From Phymatolithon calcareum (taxonomy: Eukaryota > Rhodophyta > Florideophyceae > Hapalidiales): a stretch of DNA of 64,000 nt. Under the pieces are notes generated by a model, which was not told where the DNA came from, ran no database searches, and saw only the letters and a list, made by a program, of their open reading frames with translations. Position numbers and translations under genes: made by a program. The DNA lies in NCBI GenBank assembly GCA_977006965.1, contig OZ345360.1:2852001-2916000 (forward strand), in the 5' to 3' direction. Of this stretch, positions 9,925 to 20,939 are shown one piece after another (within the stretch, counting starts at the first letter, position 1; each line of letters opens with the position of its first letter).

Positions 9925-11907
9925 ACTCCTAAACTTGAAAGAAAGGCGTAAATGAGATCAAAGATGAGCTATTGCGATGCTCAACCTTTTATATGCACCT
10001 AGTTCAATATTAGCCTCTTTCAAATTTTCCGATCATCTAGCCTTGATAGCCTAAAATGAGCACCAGAGCGATTTTTACAGACTCGCAGAAAAATCTTACG
10101 CTTTTTCTCATTCCAAACGGAATATATCTGCGAACATACGCACGTGATCGTGTTGGAAGCACGACACTGAATGGTATTCAGAAAGCACATTTTTTGCCGT
10201 TCAATCTCACACTTTTGCTGACATCGTCAATACGAAGAGCTATGCTCGATGTTTCATAGATCACGATAGTGGTCTGTCCTTGACATTTCTACTCACCAAC
10301 CAGTGTACCTTAATTGTCCACCAATTAGTAGTGCCGTGTCGTCTACAAGGGCGTACTTGCCCGGGGTGGTCCCGACTACAGGTCCGGTTGGCCGTTTGAC
10401 AATGGAAAATCAATAGACTACTGTCCGACGCCGTCCGTGAGGCATGCCTCAATGTAGCCCCCGCTGTTCTGCATCGTCCGCCTAACCGCTGCGATTCCCC
10501 AAACCTCCGGCCATGCATGCGTCAACACCGCCGTCGCTGAGCTGCATCGTCCGCCTTGGTGCGCGCCTAGACACACTGTTGGAAATTAATGACTTTTTGC
10601 TCCCGGTGCCAAATTGGCCATCCGAGTACCGCGAACTTTCTGTTTGCCCCACACAACGCCGTCGCCCTCTGCAAATAAACCGCCAGGCTGCCGCGCCGTG
10701 CTCCTCCGCACTGCAAATGTATTCCTTGTCGGCGCCAGCGCCGAATACACAGTCTGACTCCCTGGTGGCTGCTTTCTATCATATTGCAATCGACCCCACC
10801 CGCTGCCGCGCTGGGAGCGATTAGCCCCGCCACTTAGTCGCAGTAATCGTGTCGTGTCCGGAGTCGCAGGGATGGACCGCGGTGTTTGCTGTTGGTGAAT
10901 AGAAAAGTGGAAGCAAACCGGCTGGCGCTTGCCGAGCTTCATGGTGCTGACCGTGCAGTTCTCTATCTGATAATTAAACTAAACTACAATTTCTTCGACT
11001 TCCTCTGCACCCCAGATATACCTTGCGTACCGTTGAGGACGAGAGAAGGGGAAACGTTAAAGCCAAGTGTTTTTTTCGAACGTTGAAGGAGGCGCGCTAC
11101 GTCGGGCAAATCAGAAAATGAGAAAGGAAGTTTGAAAATATAAGAGCCATGCCGATTCTAGAAGCACGATCCTGAGGCCAGCGTTAAAAGCGCTTCGCAG
11201 ACCAGGATAGAAAGTGTGTTTATGGCCCAACGATGCTGGCCCAGGGGCAAAAGATGACTCCACAACCGAAGTGAGGGACGGAAAAAACCAACTGCGGCAA
11301 ACTGCAGCTACGGAGCGGCGCAAATCACTCTCGGCGCAGCGGTGAGCATATCCGTCAGTAGGCGAAGTTGGCGATGGAGTTGCTAAAGCATACGCGCAAT
11401 ACAGAGTGATACCGCAAGGACATTGTCAAGTGTTTCAAGACAGTTCATTTAAAATCTTTCTCGTTACATACGCTATGTGATCAATCGCAAGCCCCATTTG
11501 ATCTCAATTTGGTTACTTGTCATCTGTTAGATGAGTATCTTGGCGGCTTTCAAGCAGTAACAGATCTCAAAATGCAAATATGTCTGAACCTATAGAGGAA
11601 GCTTTGAGATTCTCCACCACCATGTCGGTATCACGAATGATTTTAGATAGCGCACTATACGGAGACGTACAAACGTCTCACAATCATTTCAATTGCAGGG
11701 ATCGACGGCGCTCTCTTTATCAGTCTTATGTAATGCACTGAAAACAAATATTCATTCTGCCCTTCCTCTCACTGCCTATATGTAAATTGCTGTAATGCAA
11801 TACGGGAGCGCTGTGTATTTAAAAAAATCTCCTGTGAAACTATCTGCATCATCAGGAGCTGCACCTTTCGCGAAGAAAGCGGTGGAACTTGCGCCGCAGA
11901 GCCCTGT

Positions 11908-12138
11908 GTGTTCCCAGTTTATGAAGATTCAGGGCAGGCGCACTTTCTGAGCAATGTAGCAATTATGAGAAACTTAGCTGTGGGGTCTGTGGATCGGCCC
12001 AGAAGAGCATTGTTGGCACTCAATATCGTTTATGAAAACATTCATGGGAGGTTTCAATCAGATCTTTGTGGTATTAACGTTCAGAACGACCTCCCAGACG
12101 CCATCTGGGCAGAGGATCTGGTTATTCGAGCAGCCTGA
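11908..12138 (+). pseudogene. ORF-like fragment of repeat-borne gene, copy B
   Basis: This is the counterpart of 7085-7285 but longer, reading IWAEDLVIRAA where copy A has a stop. It shares SGQAHFLSNVAIMRNL and VDRPRRALLALNIVY. An acceptor-like TTCCCAG precedes it. Unknown family. Confidence 0.4.
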
Positions 12139-12542
12139 CTAGTGATATATTTATAGATTAGAAGACTAAGGAGAACGGAATACAGGGTTACCTAGTCCCG
12201 GAAAGAGAGCAAAAAAGATATTCTCTCGACATTAAAGCACCCAAGTCCGAACAAAACATATTGCCCAAAACTTATTTTGAAATCGTACTGCTGAGGGATC
12301 AAATAACTATCGGAAATTACTCATTCACATTAGGAAACGGGGCAAACAGCCTAGAGAGTCATCCAGCTGCCCGGTGATATAGTATTTTCGTCCCTAGTGG
12401 AAAGGGTAGAAGCAGAAGTAAACACTATCGAGCACCTTTGTACAGCTCAGAAGCACCCATTAGAGAAGCAGCCCCTATTCCCTATTATAACTCATTTGAC
12501 TCTTAAACTTGAAAGAAGGGTGTACATGAGATCAAAGATGAA

Positions 12543-13366
12543 CAGATGATGGGGAGGATAGTCCCCAGTGCAAATATTGAGATCTTCCACTACCTCAGCC
12601 CTCTATTTACCAATATTTGATATCGTGCTGGCTAAGGTCGCAGCTGCTCGTAACCACTATATCTGCCTTTTTTGAAGTGCTGCGCCTTGGCGTGGAGATT
12701 TTTCTTAATCTCTCTATTGAAATTAAAGTGCAAAAAGCGAAGGTTGTCCACACGGAGCTGGTCATCTGGTGGAGACCCTGGAGATCGAAGTGTAAATGAG
12801 CGATAAACTTTTCGGGGACTATCTCAAATGGACACCCTCGTACAGCTCAGAAGCACCCACTAAAGAAGCAGCCCCTATTCCCTATTGTGATTCATTCGAC
12901 TCTTAAACTTGAAAGAAAGGCGTAATTGTGATCAAAGATGAGTATATAAAACGGAGGATATTCCCCAGTGCAAATATTGAGATCTTCCACTACCTCAGCC
13001 CTCTATTTACCAATCTTTGATATTGTGGTAGGCTAAGCTCCAAGCTGCTTGTAAGCAATATATCTTCGTTTTGCGAAGTGCTGGGCCTTGACGTGGAATC
13101 GTTTTTAATCTTTCTAGATGTAAGTAAAGTAAAAAAGCGAAGTTTGTCCACACGAAGCTGGTCTTCTGGTGGAGACCCTGAAGCTCGAAATGTAAATGAG
13201 CGAAATCTCGTCTGGAACTATCACAAATGTCGAGACCCGCGAACCCACAGTATCAAAAAGTTCACTTTATATGAGCTCTGGCAGAAATGTATTTCTTCTG
13301 GAACTTGATATCACGGGGGATGTTGATATCCAAACATCTACGCTATGCCGTTCTCACAAGTTTAAT
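12543..13366. repeat. Tandem duplication of ~412-bp subunit inside copy B
   Basis: GAGGATAGTCCCCAGTGCAA at 12546 and GAGGATATTCCCCAGTGCAA at 12955 start two successive units. Each shares the CTACCTCAGCCCTCTATTTACC text and a GTGCTG-GCCTTG-CGTGGA stretch. Copy A has one unit at this place. Confidence 0.65.
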
Positions 13367-13414
13367 CAAATCTTTAAAGAAGTTGATGGCTATCCTTCAA
13401 TGACATTCCACTAA
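13196..13414 (+). pseudogene. Exon-like segment of repeat-borne gene, copy B
   Basis: The 72-codon frame begins MSEISSGTITNVETREPTV and includes LDITGDVDIQTSTLCRSHKF. Copy A carries a stop within the same frame (7974 segment). The sequence is hydrophilic with no recognised domain. Confidence 0.35.
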
Positions 13415-13922
13415 GCTTTTTCTACGAGGTTTTAGATAAATAGTACTTACATGATGGCAGTATAGTTACTTCGTACTAATCTATGCTACCTAACATGCGC
13501 AAAGTTAGACTAAGGATTTCTGGCAGTGCAAGAGCGTCCAAGTGGACGATGAAGACTCTCCCGACAAGTGAGGAAAACATTACCATGGCCTACCAGTTTG
13601 CACAACGGCATTAACACACACTGTCACTCGGGCCGCACCCAAAACAATCACTAGCGCAATTCAAACTGATGCTGTATCAGCTTCTAATGCCGATATGATT
13701 TCTGGAGGTTCTACTGATTCCTCTCTTCCGGATCAATTCAAGGTTGACATATTTGTTCAGAAGTTGATGTAAATGAAGCCAGAGCATCTTAGCCATTACC
13801 ACTCAGCGATGTGTGAGTTCATGCTTGGAGATGCAGACAGCGATCACTACGAACGGAGAGGCGACTGATGCTACTCTTTTTAGTGATTTGTTTACTGAAC
13901 GCGCCTCCAGTTTGGCCGGCTT

Positions 13923-14495
13923 GATCGCTACAGGCTCATATTGAAACCACCTTCAGATGATCTTCTAGATGCACACGATGCTCTCTCCACAATGAGACAG
14001 TTATTCATTGATTCTCCTAATCCGGGTCTGATTGCCAAAGCAAACAAAATGGCGGATAGAGACGTCGAAATCTTCACGCATGGTAAGTGATTTCGTTTTT
14101 CCACAGGTATAACCACATTGAAGTCTCAACTATCTAACCATACAAATGATTTCCCAGGCCCCTCTATCACGAACTTCCAGATATTCAACAATGCTGCGTC
14201 CATGTATAAATCGAGGAATCCGGCTATTGCCTTCTTGATTCCCGAAAAGGTGTCCAATATTAAGAAACCTTTTTCGTTTTATCCAACTCCTGCACCGGTG
14301 GTTCATGACGAGTCAGGTGTTCGAATTTCCAGCGTTGCAGAAGATGAGAATCACAATGTCGTTGTTTTCTTCAACATCGTCGTTGCTTTTTATGCGAAGA
14401 GTTTGCATATAAAACCGCGCATGATTTTCGTGAAGAAAGTGGCGCCTGTAGAGCGCTCATTGTCTAAGAAGCTGCGTACTGATATTCTGATATAA
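13923..14495 (+). pseudogene. Repeat-borne gene, 3' part, with 24-nt intron-like insert
   Basis: An open frame from about 13923 (DRYRLILKPPSDDLLDAHD) runs through an ATG at 13992 to an in-frame TGA inside GTAAGTGATT. The frame resumes after TTTTTCCACAG at 14106 as GITTLKSQLSNHTND and continues 125 codons to TAA. The 24-nt segment 14083-14106 has consensus GT...AG ends and a length divisible by three. It is either an extremely short intron or a decayed stretch with one stop. Upstream, the frame matching copy A (ending FARLD) is joined only across a 1-base deletion near 13900. The C-terminal part has AEDENHNVVVFFNIVVAFYA, a possible beta-rich core. Function unknown. Confidence 0.45.
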
Positions 14496-14624
14496 TTAGA
14501 CTCATCTGCACGATTCTCTATTGTCTCAAATGGGGCCTTCCTGAAAACACAAAAACGGGATTTGTGCGTACAAAACCTGTCACTTTTTGGGCACCTGTCA
14601 CGTTTTGTGTAGTCGCAAACGCAG

Positions 14625-14659
14625 TTTTTCTCACTAGAGTCATCCCCTAGTGAGAAAAA
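14625..14659. repeat. Perfect 13-bp stem hairpin
   Basis: TTTTTCTCACTAG and CTAGTGAGAAAAA flank a 9-nt loop, about 130 bp after the repeat-borne gene's stop. It could be a transcript end or transposon remnant. Confidence 0.65.
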
Positions 14660-14852
14660 TTTGGAACCGACCCAAAACGAGATTTAAAGTGAATTGGGGA
14701 CAGCTGGCACTCCATTCCCTGAAACTTTCTCTTTCCATGCTCATGTATCTCCACACCATTCAATCACCCATTCGCGTTCGATCAACCCGCTCTCCGAAAT
14801 GGGCAGTAGGCAAAGCTGCTAGGATTTAGCCTGTGCTTCCAACCATGTCTAC

Positions 14853-15191
14853 TTGCCTCATAAGCGCCCCCTTTCTCTCCTACTGTTCTGCACGAGCGTC
14901 GCACAGGATCTGAGAATTGACGACGAATATGGCGATAATAATGATGATGAAGTATCCTTGCATGAGCGTGAAAACGGGAACAATTCGTCGCGAGGGATAC
15001 ATCAGGCCCTCCCGCGTCCCTTGGTGCATCGACGGCAATCCGGAATTCGAAGATAAACTAGCGATAGTGGAGAGTTGACCAGTCTTCTCAAGTTACAGGT
15101 AGTTCATGATCAAAACCGGCGAGAAGCAGAGCGCAAGGATCGTGCCGAGCAGAGAGAGGAAGAGCGGAATGAGCGTGCAGAGCAGAAATGA
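14853..15191 (+). pseudogene. Decayed ORF with acidic stretch and charged coiled-coil tail
   Basis: One frame is open from 14853 to a TAA at 15054-15056 and then again to TGA 15189-15191. Before the stop it reads DDEYGDNNDDEVSLHEREN; after it SLLKLQVVHDQNRREAERKD and a run of Arg/Glu/Lys. Charged tails like this occur in DNA-binding accessory proteins of DNA transposons, but no Myb/SANT motif is visible. Probable pseudogene by a single stop. Confidence 0.35.
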
Positions 15192-16200
15192 TGATTGTTT
15201 CCCTCAACAAGAAAAATTGAGCTTTGAAGCTCTTGGCTTCAATCCTATTTTACGAACGTCATGTGATTGTCTAATAGTAGAATGAATAAACAGATGCTCA
15301 AGGAATGGTTGCTCTTGAAAAACGAACATTTAAATCGGCTCTCAGCCGCTGCACACACTCCCACCACGGATACTATGGGATATACTCTCGACTGTGACGA
15401 TTAAGCACGTCAGTAGCTGTTGTTTAGGAGAAGATCCAAACTGTAAGTCATTGGTGGCGTCTTTAAATTTTGTCCTGTATTCGTCCGGTTATCTCCCAGT
15501 AACCAAACATCGGTAAAGAGGAATTTTGAGATCCTACTCAACCCCAAACAGACTGTTAACATCTGCGCTAAGTTGCGGCATAAACGTGGTAAGAATTCGG
15601 TCCATTCCAACAAGTGTCTCCCTCAAATTGAACAAATAAACGACCCGAAAAGCACAGCAAAAGCCACTCTCATGCTCTCACGTGCCTGTGTGAGCATGAA
15701 ATGAGAGATGTGGCTCGGAATGGTCCGATAGTGTTGGATCAGAGTGTCCATTTTCTGTTCTGCTTGCACGGCTCGACCGTATTGCAAGCATGTACTGATT
15801 ACACCCAAGATGCTATAAGTTGAAACTTCCAACCGACTTACCCGGTGAGAATTACTGTCTTTAGTACCAATAACGCGCGCAAAATTTTGTGTTTCAGATC
15901 GCACACTGGTTAAAAAGCATAAAAATCAGTCACGCTCTCCCCAAATACGTCGCGTTTTATTTTTTGTTTCAGGAAGACCCCAATGATAGCTGTGATAGTA
16001 CATTTGTGCATCGGCAATTTCTTAAAAGCAAAAAATTGCGATACTGTCCGTCTACGGCCGGAAACACCTCTTGGGCGGGAAGTGCACGGAAACAGACTTA
16101 AGGGAAGTGCTGTGCAGGGGTGCTCAGAAAGATGTAAGTGAAATTGAAGACCGACACGACGTCATGGCCGCTGCTCTAATCTTCCGTATAAATCTCAGCG
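15192..16200. other. No supported gene
   Basis: Short open frames exist on both strands, but none has conserved motifs, duplicated copies or convincing length. Probably old repeat or spacer DNA. Confidence 0.4.
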
Positions 16201-16204
16201 GCCC

Positions 16205-17250
16205 AGGAAGACGGTCTAGTTCAATATTTGCCTCTTTCACAATTGCTATTCATCTGGCCTTGATAACCGAAAATAAGAACCAGAGCGATTTTTACAGACT
16301 CGCAGAAAAAATCTTAAGCTTCCTCTCATTCCGAATGGAATATATCTGCGAACACACGCACGAGGTCGTGTTGGCAGCACGACACTAAATGGTATTCAGA
16401 AAGCACACTTTTTTGCCGTACAATCTAAGACTTTTGCCGACATCGTCAACACGAAGACCTATGCTCGATGTTTCATAGATCACGATTGTGCGGTTGCCCT
16501 ATGATGGCTAATTGACATCAGCTTATGCGTTGCTTATTGGATACCATTCCTTCCTCCGCTTTTTGCAAAGCTTCGTTAAGGCACTCTTCGTCTCTGAGAT
16601 GTCCGATATCCTTCGATACCTTGTCCAGATGTTCTTCTCTTCCTTTGCATTTTTCCGTGCTTCTCGACACTGCAAATGTATGCCCTGTTGGCGCCAACGC
16701 CGAATACACAGTCCGACTCCGCTGGCGGCTGCTCTCTAACATATTGCAATCGACACCACCCGCTGCCGCACTGAGAGCGATTCGCGCCGCCCCTTCGTCG
16801 GAGAAATCGTGTCGTGTCCGCAGTTCCAGGGATGGACCGCGGTGTTTGTTGTTGGTGAATATAAAAAGTGGAAGCAAACCATCTGCCGCTTATCGGACTT
16901 TTTGGTGCTGAATGTGAAGTTCTCTATCTGATAATCAAAGTAAACTACAATTTCTTCGACTTCCTCTTCACCCCAGATACACCATACGTAACGTTGAGGT
17001 GAAGTGAAGGGAAAACGTTAAAGCCAAGATTTTTTTATTTGCGAAATTTGAAGGAGGCACGCTACGACGGGCAAATCAGGAAATGAGAAAGGAAGTTCGA
17101 AAATATAAGAGCCATACCGATTCTAGAAGCACGGTCCTGAGGCCAGCGTTAAAAGCGCTTCATAGAGCAGGATAGAAAATCCGGTTGTGGTCCAACGATG
17201 TGGGACCAGGGGCAAAAGATGACTCCACAACTGAAGTGAGGGACGGAAAA
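16205..17250. repeat. Copy C (part 1), internally deleted relative of copies A and B
   Basis: 16205-16490 matches 5180-5445 and 10010-10260 (CAGAGCGATTTTTACAGACT shared). 16665-17250 matches 5880-6460 and 10705-11290. The C-rich block in between is replaced by a segment related to 19389-19510. Confidence 0.75.
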
Positions 17251-17595
17251 AGTGTGATCGCTCCCCTGTGTCTGTCGACCACTCCGGTCCCTTTTGTGAG
17301 AGTGATAACTTTATTGTTTGGTTCAGGCAAGGTTGCTACTTATACCAATTCGGCAGTGCTCCAATACGTGTAACCACACTTGCCGATTGCCCGAATTAGG
17401 TGTACATTGCGTGCCCTATGTGGCCTTCGCAATGATACCGTTACATGTTCAAATCTATATATTACGCGTAGCTTGATATTAGCACATGCACTTGTTGCAT
17501 GCAACACGCCAGGAACACTACACAGGCAGTAAGCGCTGTGGGTTTACAAAAGCCAACTGCGGTTGCCCTATGATAGCTAATTGACATCAGCTTCG
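16491..17595. repeat. ~35-bp direct repeats flanking copy C
   Basis: GGTTGCCCTATGATGGCTAA followed by TTGACATCAGCTT occurs at 16493-16526. It recurs with one change (GATAGC for GATGGC) at 17561-17594. The intervening ~1 kb is mostly copy C. This may mark an insertion or a recombination event. Confidence 0.6.
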
Positions 17596-18315
17596 GATTT
17601 ATGGAGAGCGACTTGAACTTCAGATTCTGATTTTGCACTACCGCACAAGTACTGGGCACGGCAATTGCTTAGCCTCGCTCTATTTCAAAATCTGAAAAGA
17701 CTATAAATACGTAGCTAGGTTTCTGAATAGGGTTGGTAGCGAATCTGCGAAGATGCAGTCGAGAAACACGTTGCTAGGGTTCTGGCTCATTTTTGTAGAG
17801 ACTGAAGGAGGACAGGACGGGGACGCGTTCAAAGCAAGATTATCTACCGTATATTGTCGACTCAGATGCCGTTACGTGGTCCCTGAAATCGAAAAACGAG
17901 TCCGTTCTGCGCAAAATTAATTCCTTAGCATACAATGTCCTTCATTACACGATATCGGAGTGCGCATCTTCCGGAAAGTCTGAAATTGTTTGCGCGAGCT
18001 CGAATTTGACTATATGCAAGGCAACGTCCCTTCGGACATTATCTACTCTCTTCACGAGCACGACCAGCGTCACGGAGCTGCGGTGCACTGTGATCTGTAC
18101 TCAGTTTACGGTTCTGTCATTATTGTAGTGAAAGACACTCTGGATCTGCCGTGGAAAATACGCGGTAGAGGGCCACGGTTCCTTTTCCTCGCCCTCCTAC
18201 TGTAAGGGACGTTATAGTACTTGACCTGTCGGTTCCACACTCTGTCCGAACTGGACTACGCTTTTGAAATAGAAGCTCGATAGTATTAAATTTTTAAGCA
18301 TTCTCTAATGAAAAA
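17255..18315. other. No supported gene
   Basis: A 71-codon frame at 17990-18205 starts with TTG and has no recognisable motif. No clear repeats other than the flanking direct repeat at 17561. Confidence 0.35.
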
Positions 18316-18317
18316 AG

Positions 18318-18680
18318 AGTATCCAGTGCCCTAGAAGATCCTCATGATCGCACTATTTGGCTGTACAAAAAGTACGACATCAGTTACTGTGAAATATCGT
18401 TGGCGGAAGAAACGGAGTAACACCCGCACGCTTCATAGCTCGGATCTTAGCGGCGGTATCAACTGCGAAGCGGAGAAGGGCATATTTAGTTTTTCCTAGC
18501 GCTTCTCCCGACCTGCAGTCTTGCTCCCACTCTCCCCGCAGTAGTCGCCACAACCTTATTCACCGGTACGCGTTTTGACCAAATTGGACAAGGACACGTT
18601 CCAACATGCGGTGTGAGCATAACACGAGCAGCGATGCTTTCGCATATACCGGTCGGAACGGAACGGAGCAGGATTAAGGT
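18318..18680. repeat. Copy C (part 2), matches 8833-9208
   Basis: CCAGTGCCCTAGAAGATCCT and the following ~360 bp align with the fragment after copy A, with about one change every 8-10 bases and several indels that break the frame. Confidence 0.7.
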
Positions 18681-19006
18681 GGGCCTGTTCTTATGGCGAA
18701 TGCGATTCTTCCCTCTCAAGTTTCACATTCACAAGTGGATGCCTCCGTATTTCTCATCATTTTTCTCACGCAACTCCTTTTCACCGAGTTATTCGGTACC
18801 GGTGCAATCACATTGCGTGGAGCGCCATTCTTTGTTCCGGTCTCAGCCGATGTGGCATCGGAATGGTGGGGAGAGAGAAAATGTGATAACTTGCGTTGCT
18901 AGTTTGTCCGATTGAAGACGGAATATTGTGGTGAAGCCGGAATACAATCAGGCTCCACCCCGGTTATGGTCGATATCTGTTGACTAATTTTGAAAGCTCC
19001 TAATCG

Positions 19007-19303
19007 TCAATTTGAATAACAGCGAAGCTTCTCGCTGTCTTCGATCTTCACCTCTCTAATAGTCTCCCAATATCTTCTCCATCCGAATTCCTCTTCCTTT
19101 GAGCTTCGAGTAAGTCTTTTGCATTCATGCTCTATTTCTTGGTCCATCTTCATAGACCTTAGTGTGCTTTGAAGGACAACAAGCTCAAGCACAGCACCAA
19201 TCCAAAAGTTCTTCCCGCGAACTGATTTTCTCGGCAAAGGAGCTCTGTTGAAAAGCAGTCTGAGACATCTCAACCGCGCAGCTCTGTCCCTTATATATAA
19301 CAC
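19007..19303 (-). CDS. Hypothetical 98-codon ORF near fragment 19389-19577
   Basis: It contains MDQEIEHECKRLTRSSKEEE and FGWRRYWETIREVKIED, charged and helical in style like the neighbouring minus-strand fragment, and may be the downstream part of the same decayed gene. Not recognised; low confidence that it is expressed. Confidence 0.2.
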   Translation of the reverse strand: MLYIRDRAARLRCLRLLFNRAPLPRKSVRGKNFWIGAVLELVVLQSTLRSMKMDQEIEHECKRLTRSSKEEEFGWRRYWETIREVKIEDSEKLRCYSN

Positions 19304-19388
19304 TCCTGGAAGTTCAACCGGCTTGTCAATCGGGATTTTAACTGTCCGTCCCTACTCTTAGAAACTCTATATTATTGTCGTCTCCTCT

Positions 19389-19577
19389 ATGAGTTGCTTT
19401 CTATATACCATTCCTTCTCCCGCTTTTTGCAAAGCTTCGTTAAGGTGCTCTTCGCCTCTGCGATGTCCGATATCCTTCGATACCTACTCCAGATCTTCTT
19501 CTCTTCCTTGGTATTCTTCTGCGAACTCAAGGTACTTCTTCTGTGTAACCAGGCTTAAGACAAACCTTTCGGCATGA
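19389..19577 (-). pseudogene. Gene fragment, minus strand, also present at 16533-16650
   Basis: On the minus strand the frame reads AERFVLSLVTQKKYLEFAEE, a stop, then VSKDIGHRRGEEHLNEALQK. A second copy at 16533-16650 keeps VSKDIGHLRDEECLNEALQK. The charged helical sequence is conserved as protein although both copies are broken. Family unknown. Confidence 0.4.
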
Positions 19578-19928
19578 TGCACTCTCCTATTACCAAGTAC
19601 AATCATTTTCGATAGTAAAAAGCAACCAACTAATTACAAAATACTTTTATTTTGAAAAGTAGAGAATAAACAACGAAGTACCAAGTACTATAATTTTCAA
19701 TTCAATATTTGAAAATAAAAAACCAATGAGTTGTCTTCACTTGAACTAAAGTTATGGTACCGTGCGAGCGAGCGAGCCCACCAATTTTACATTCAAAAAA
19801 AGATGAAGCGTGATAACGGCGCTCACAGAGCTGAACACAATTGGCCAGGCTACAATTGAGATACAATGTGTCCGTATCCGCAATCCAAACTTGTGCGCCA
19901 ATGCGTTTCGAAAGCACTGTATCACTGT

Positions 19929-19975
19929 ACAAGAGCACCAGTTGAAACATGACATGTTTCAACTAGTGCTCTTGT
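19929..19975. repeat. 23-bp-arm hairpin, one mismatch
   Basis: The arm starting ACAAGAGCACCAGTTGAAAC pairs with the arm starting CATGTTTCAACTAGTGCTCT across a single unpaired base. It could form a near-continuous stem. Confidence 0.8.
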
Positions 19976-19980
19976 GCACA

Positions 19981-20001
19981 GTACAACACATTGTGTTGTA
20001 C
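19981..20001. repeat. Second hairpin adjacent to the first
   Basis: GTACAACACA and TGTGTTGTAC flank one base, five bases after the first hairpin. Two adjacent palindromes suggest the tip of a small foldback element. Confidence 0.7.
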
Positions 20002-20581
20002 GTACTGTATACATGAAATTTAGCAAGCGAACATCATTGCTGTTCTGTCAACATTTGGGGAAAACTGAAAGTTACGAATATGAGAAACAGTGCACATTTT
20101 ACTTCCGCTAGTGTCTATGTACCGGGATTTTTTCCTCAATTGAGGAATGAAAATCAGTTATTTCAGAGAGCTCATCAGTCGCCCAGATATTGCTGTTCCA
20201 CTAGAAATTAGAACATTGAAGTGAAGAACTGGAATTTACAGATTCTGGAAAAACTGCTTCGCGGAGATATGGTGGACATATCCCCGGCTTTGTGCCATTA
20301 AATAGATCAGAGCCCGAGCTCTAAACCTTGAAAGTGCCCCTGGCCATTCGATGGCCAGCCCATGCCGCGCGATAGCAAAACTAAAGTAGAAAAAATACTA
20401 ACACAAACAACTTCTATAAGAAGGTAGGGAAGGGAAGGAGGGAAATAAAAGAAACAGGTAGAGGAAGCTCTAGAAGGTGCAGTGGCTTGGCTGTGCTTTC
20501 TTGGTCTCAGTCCGCTGGTGTCAGTCTTACATGGTGTCTTCACGCCTCCCAGCAAAACCGCCGGTATCCAAATACGGTACC

Positions 20582-20938
20582 TCAGAAAGACGGCGTCCAA
20601 AGGTGCTCCCAAACACGGATTAGGCCTACCACGCTTGATACCCTACCGTTGATCGTAATGAGGCCCGGATTGTTCCGTTTCAGAGTCCTTTGTGGAGGAT
20701 CGCCGATTCCGTGCCGAAATTCCAAGATTTCGTTCTCCTTAACCGCGAGATGAAATAAAACCCCTTCTGCGCAAGCTTGAAATAATATTAATTTTTGGAA
20801 ATGAAAGCTACTCACTATCAGGTTCGTCGTCTCGAATTTCCCAACTCTACAGTTGTTTTGAACAGCACAAGTCGTCACCATGACATCCTCAGTCCTCCTT
20901 TTCTTTTTCTTGGGTTCTAACACCGCTCCCGAATGCAA
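20582..20938 (-). CDS. Hypothetical ORF with lysine/arginine-rich segment
   Basis: A 118-codon minus-strand frame has EPKKKKRRTEDVMVTTCAVQ near the N terminus and then CAEGVLFHLAVKENEILEF. The lysine cluster resembles a nuclear-localisation signal. A related motif (TEKKRKTSNGMTTSFAVQ) ends the plus-strand ORF at 23754-24104, hinting at a shared repeat-borne family. Function unknown. Confidence 0.25.
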   Translation of the reverse strand: MHSGAVLEPKKKKRRTEDVMVTTCAVQNNCRVGKFETTNLIVSSFHFQKLILFQACAEGVLFHLAVKENEILEFRHGIGDPPQRTLKRNNPGLITINGRVSSVVGLIRVWEHLWTPSF

Positions 20939-20939
20939 A

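Larger units (their letters stand above)
9925..13928. repeat. Copy B of the ~4.8-kb-period direct duplication
   Basis: It is collinear with 5096-8750, including the C-rich block (10310-10910), the block at 11060-11450, the ORF at 11908 and the segment at 13480-13928. It differs by an extra tandem copy of a ~412-bp subunit (12543-12954 and 12955 onward) and a shorter segment near 13850. Small indels shift frames differently from copy A. Confidence 0.8.
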
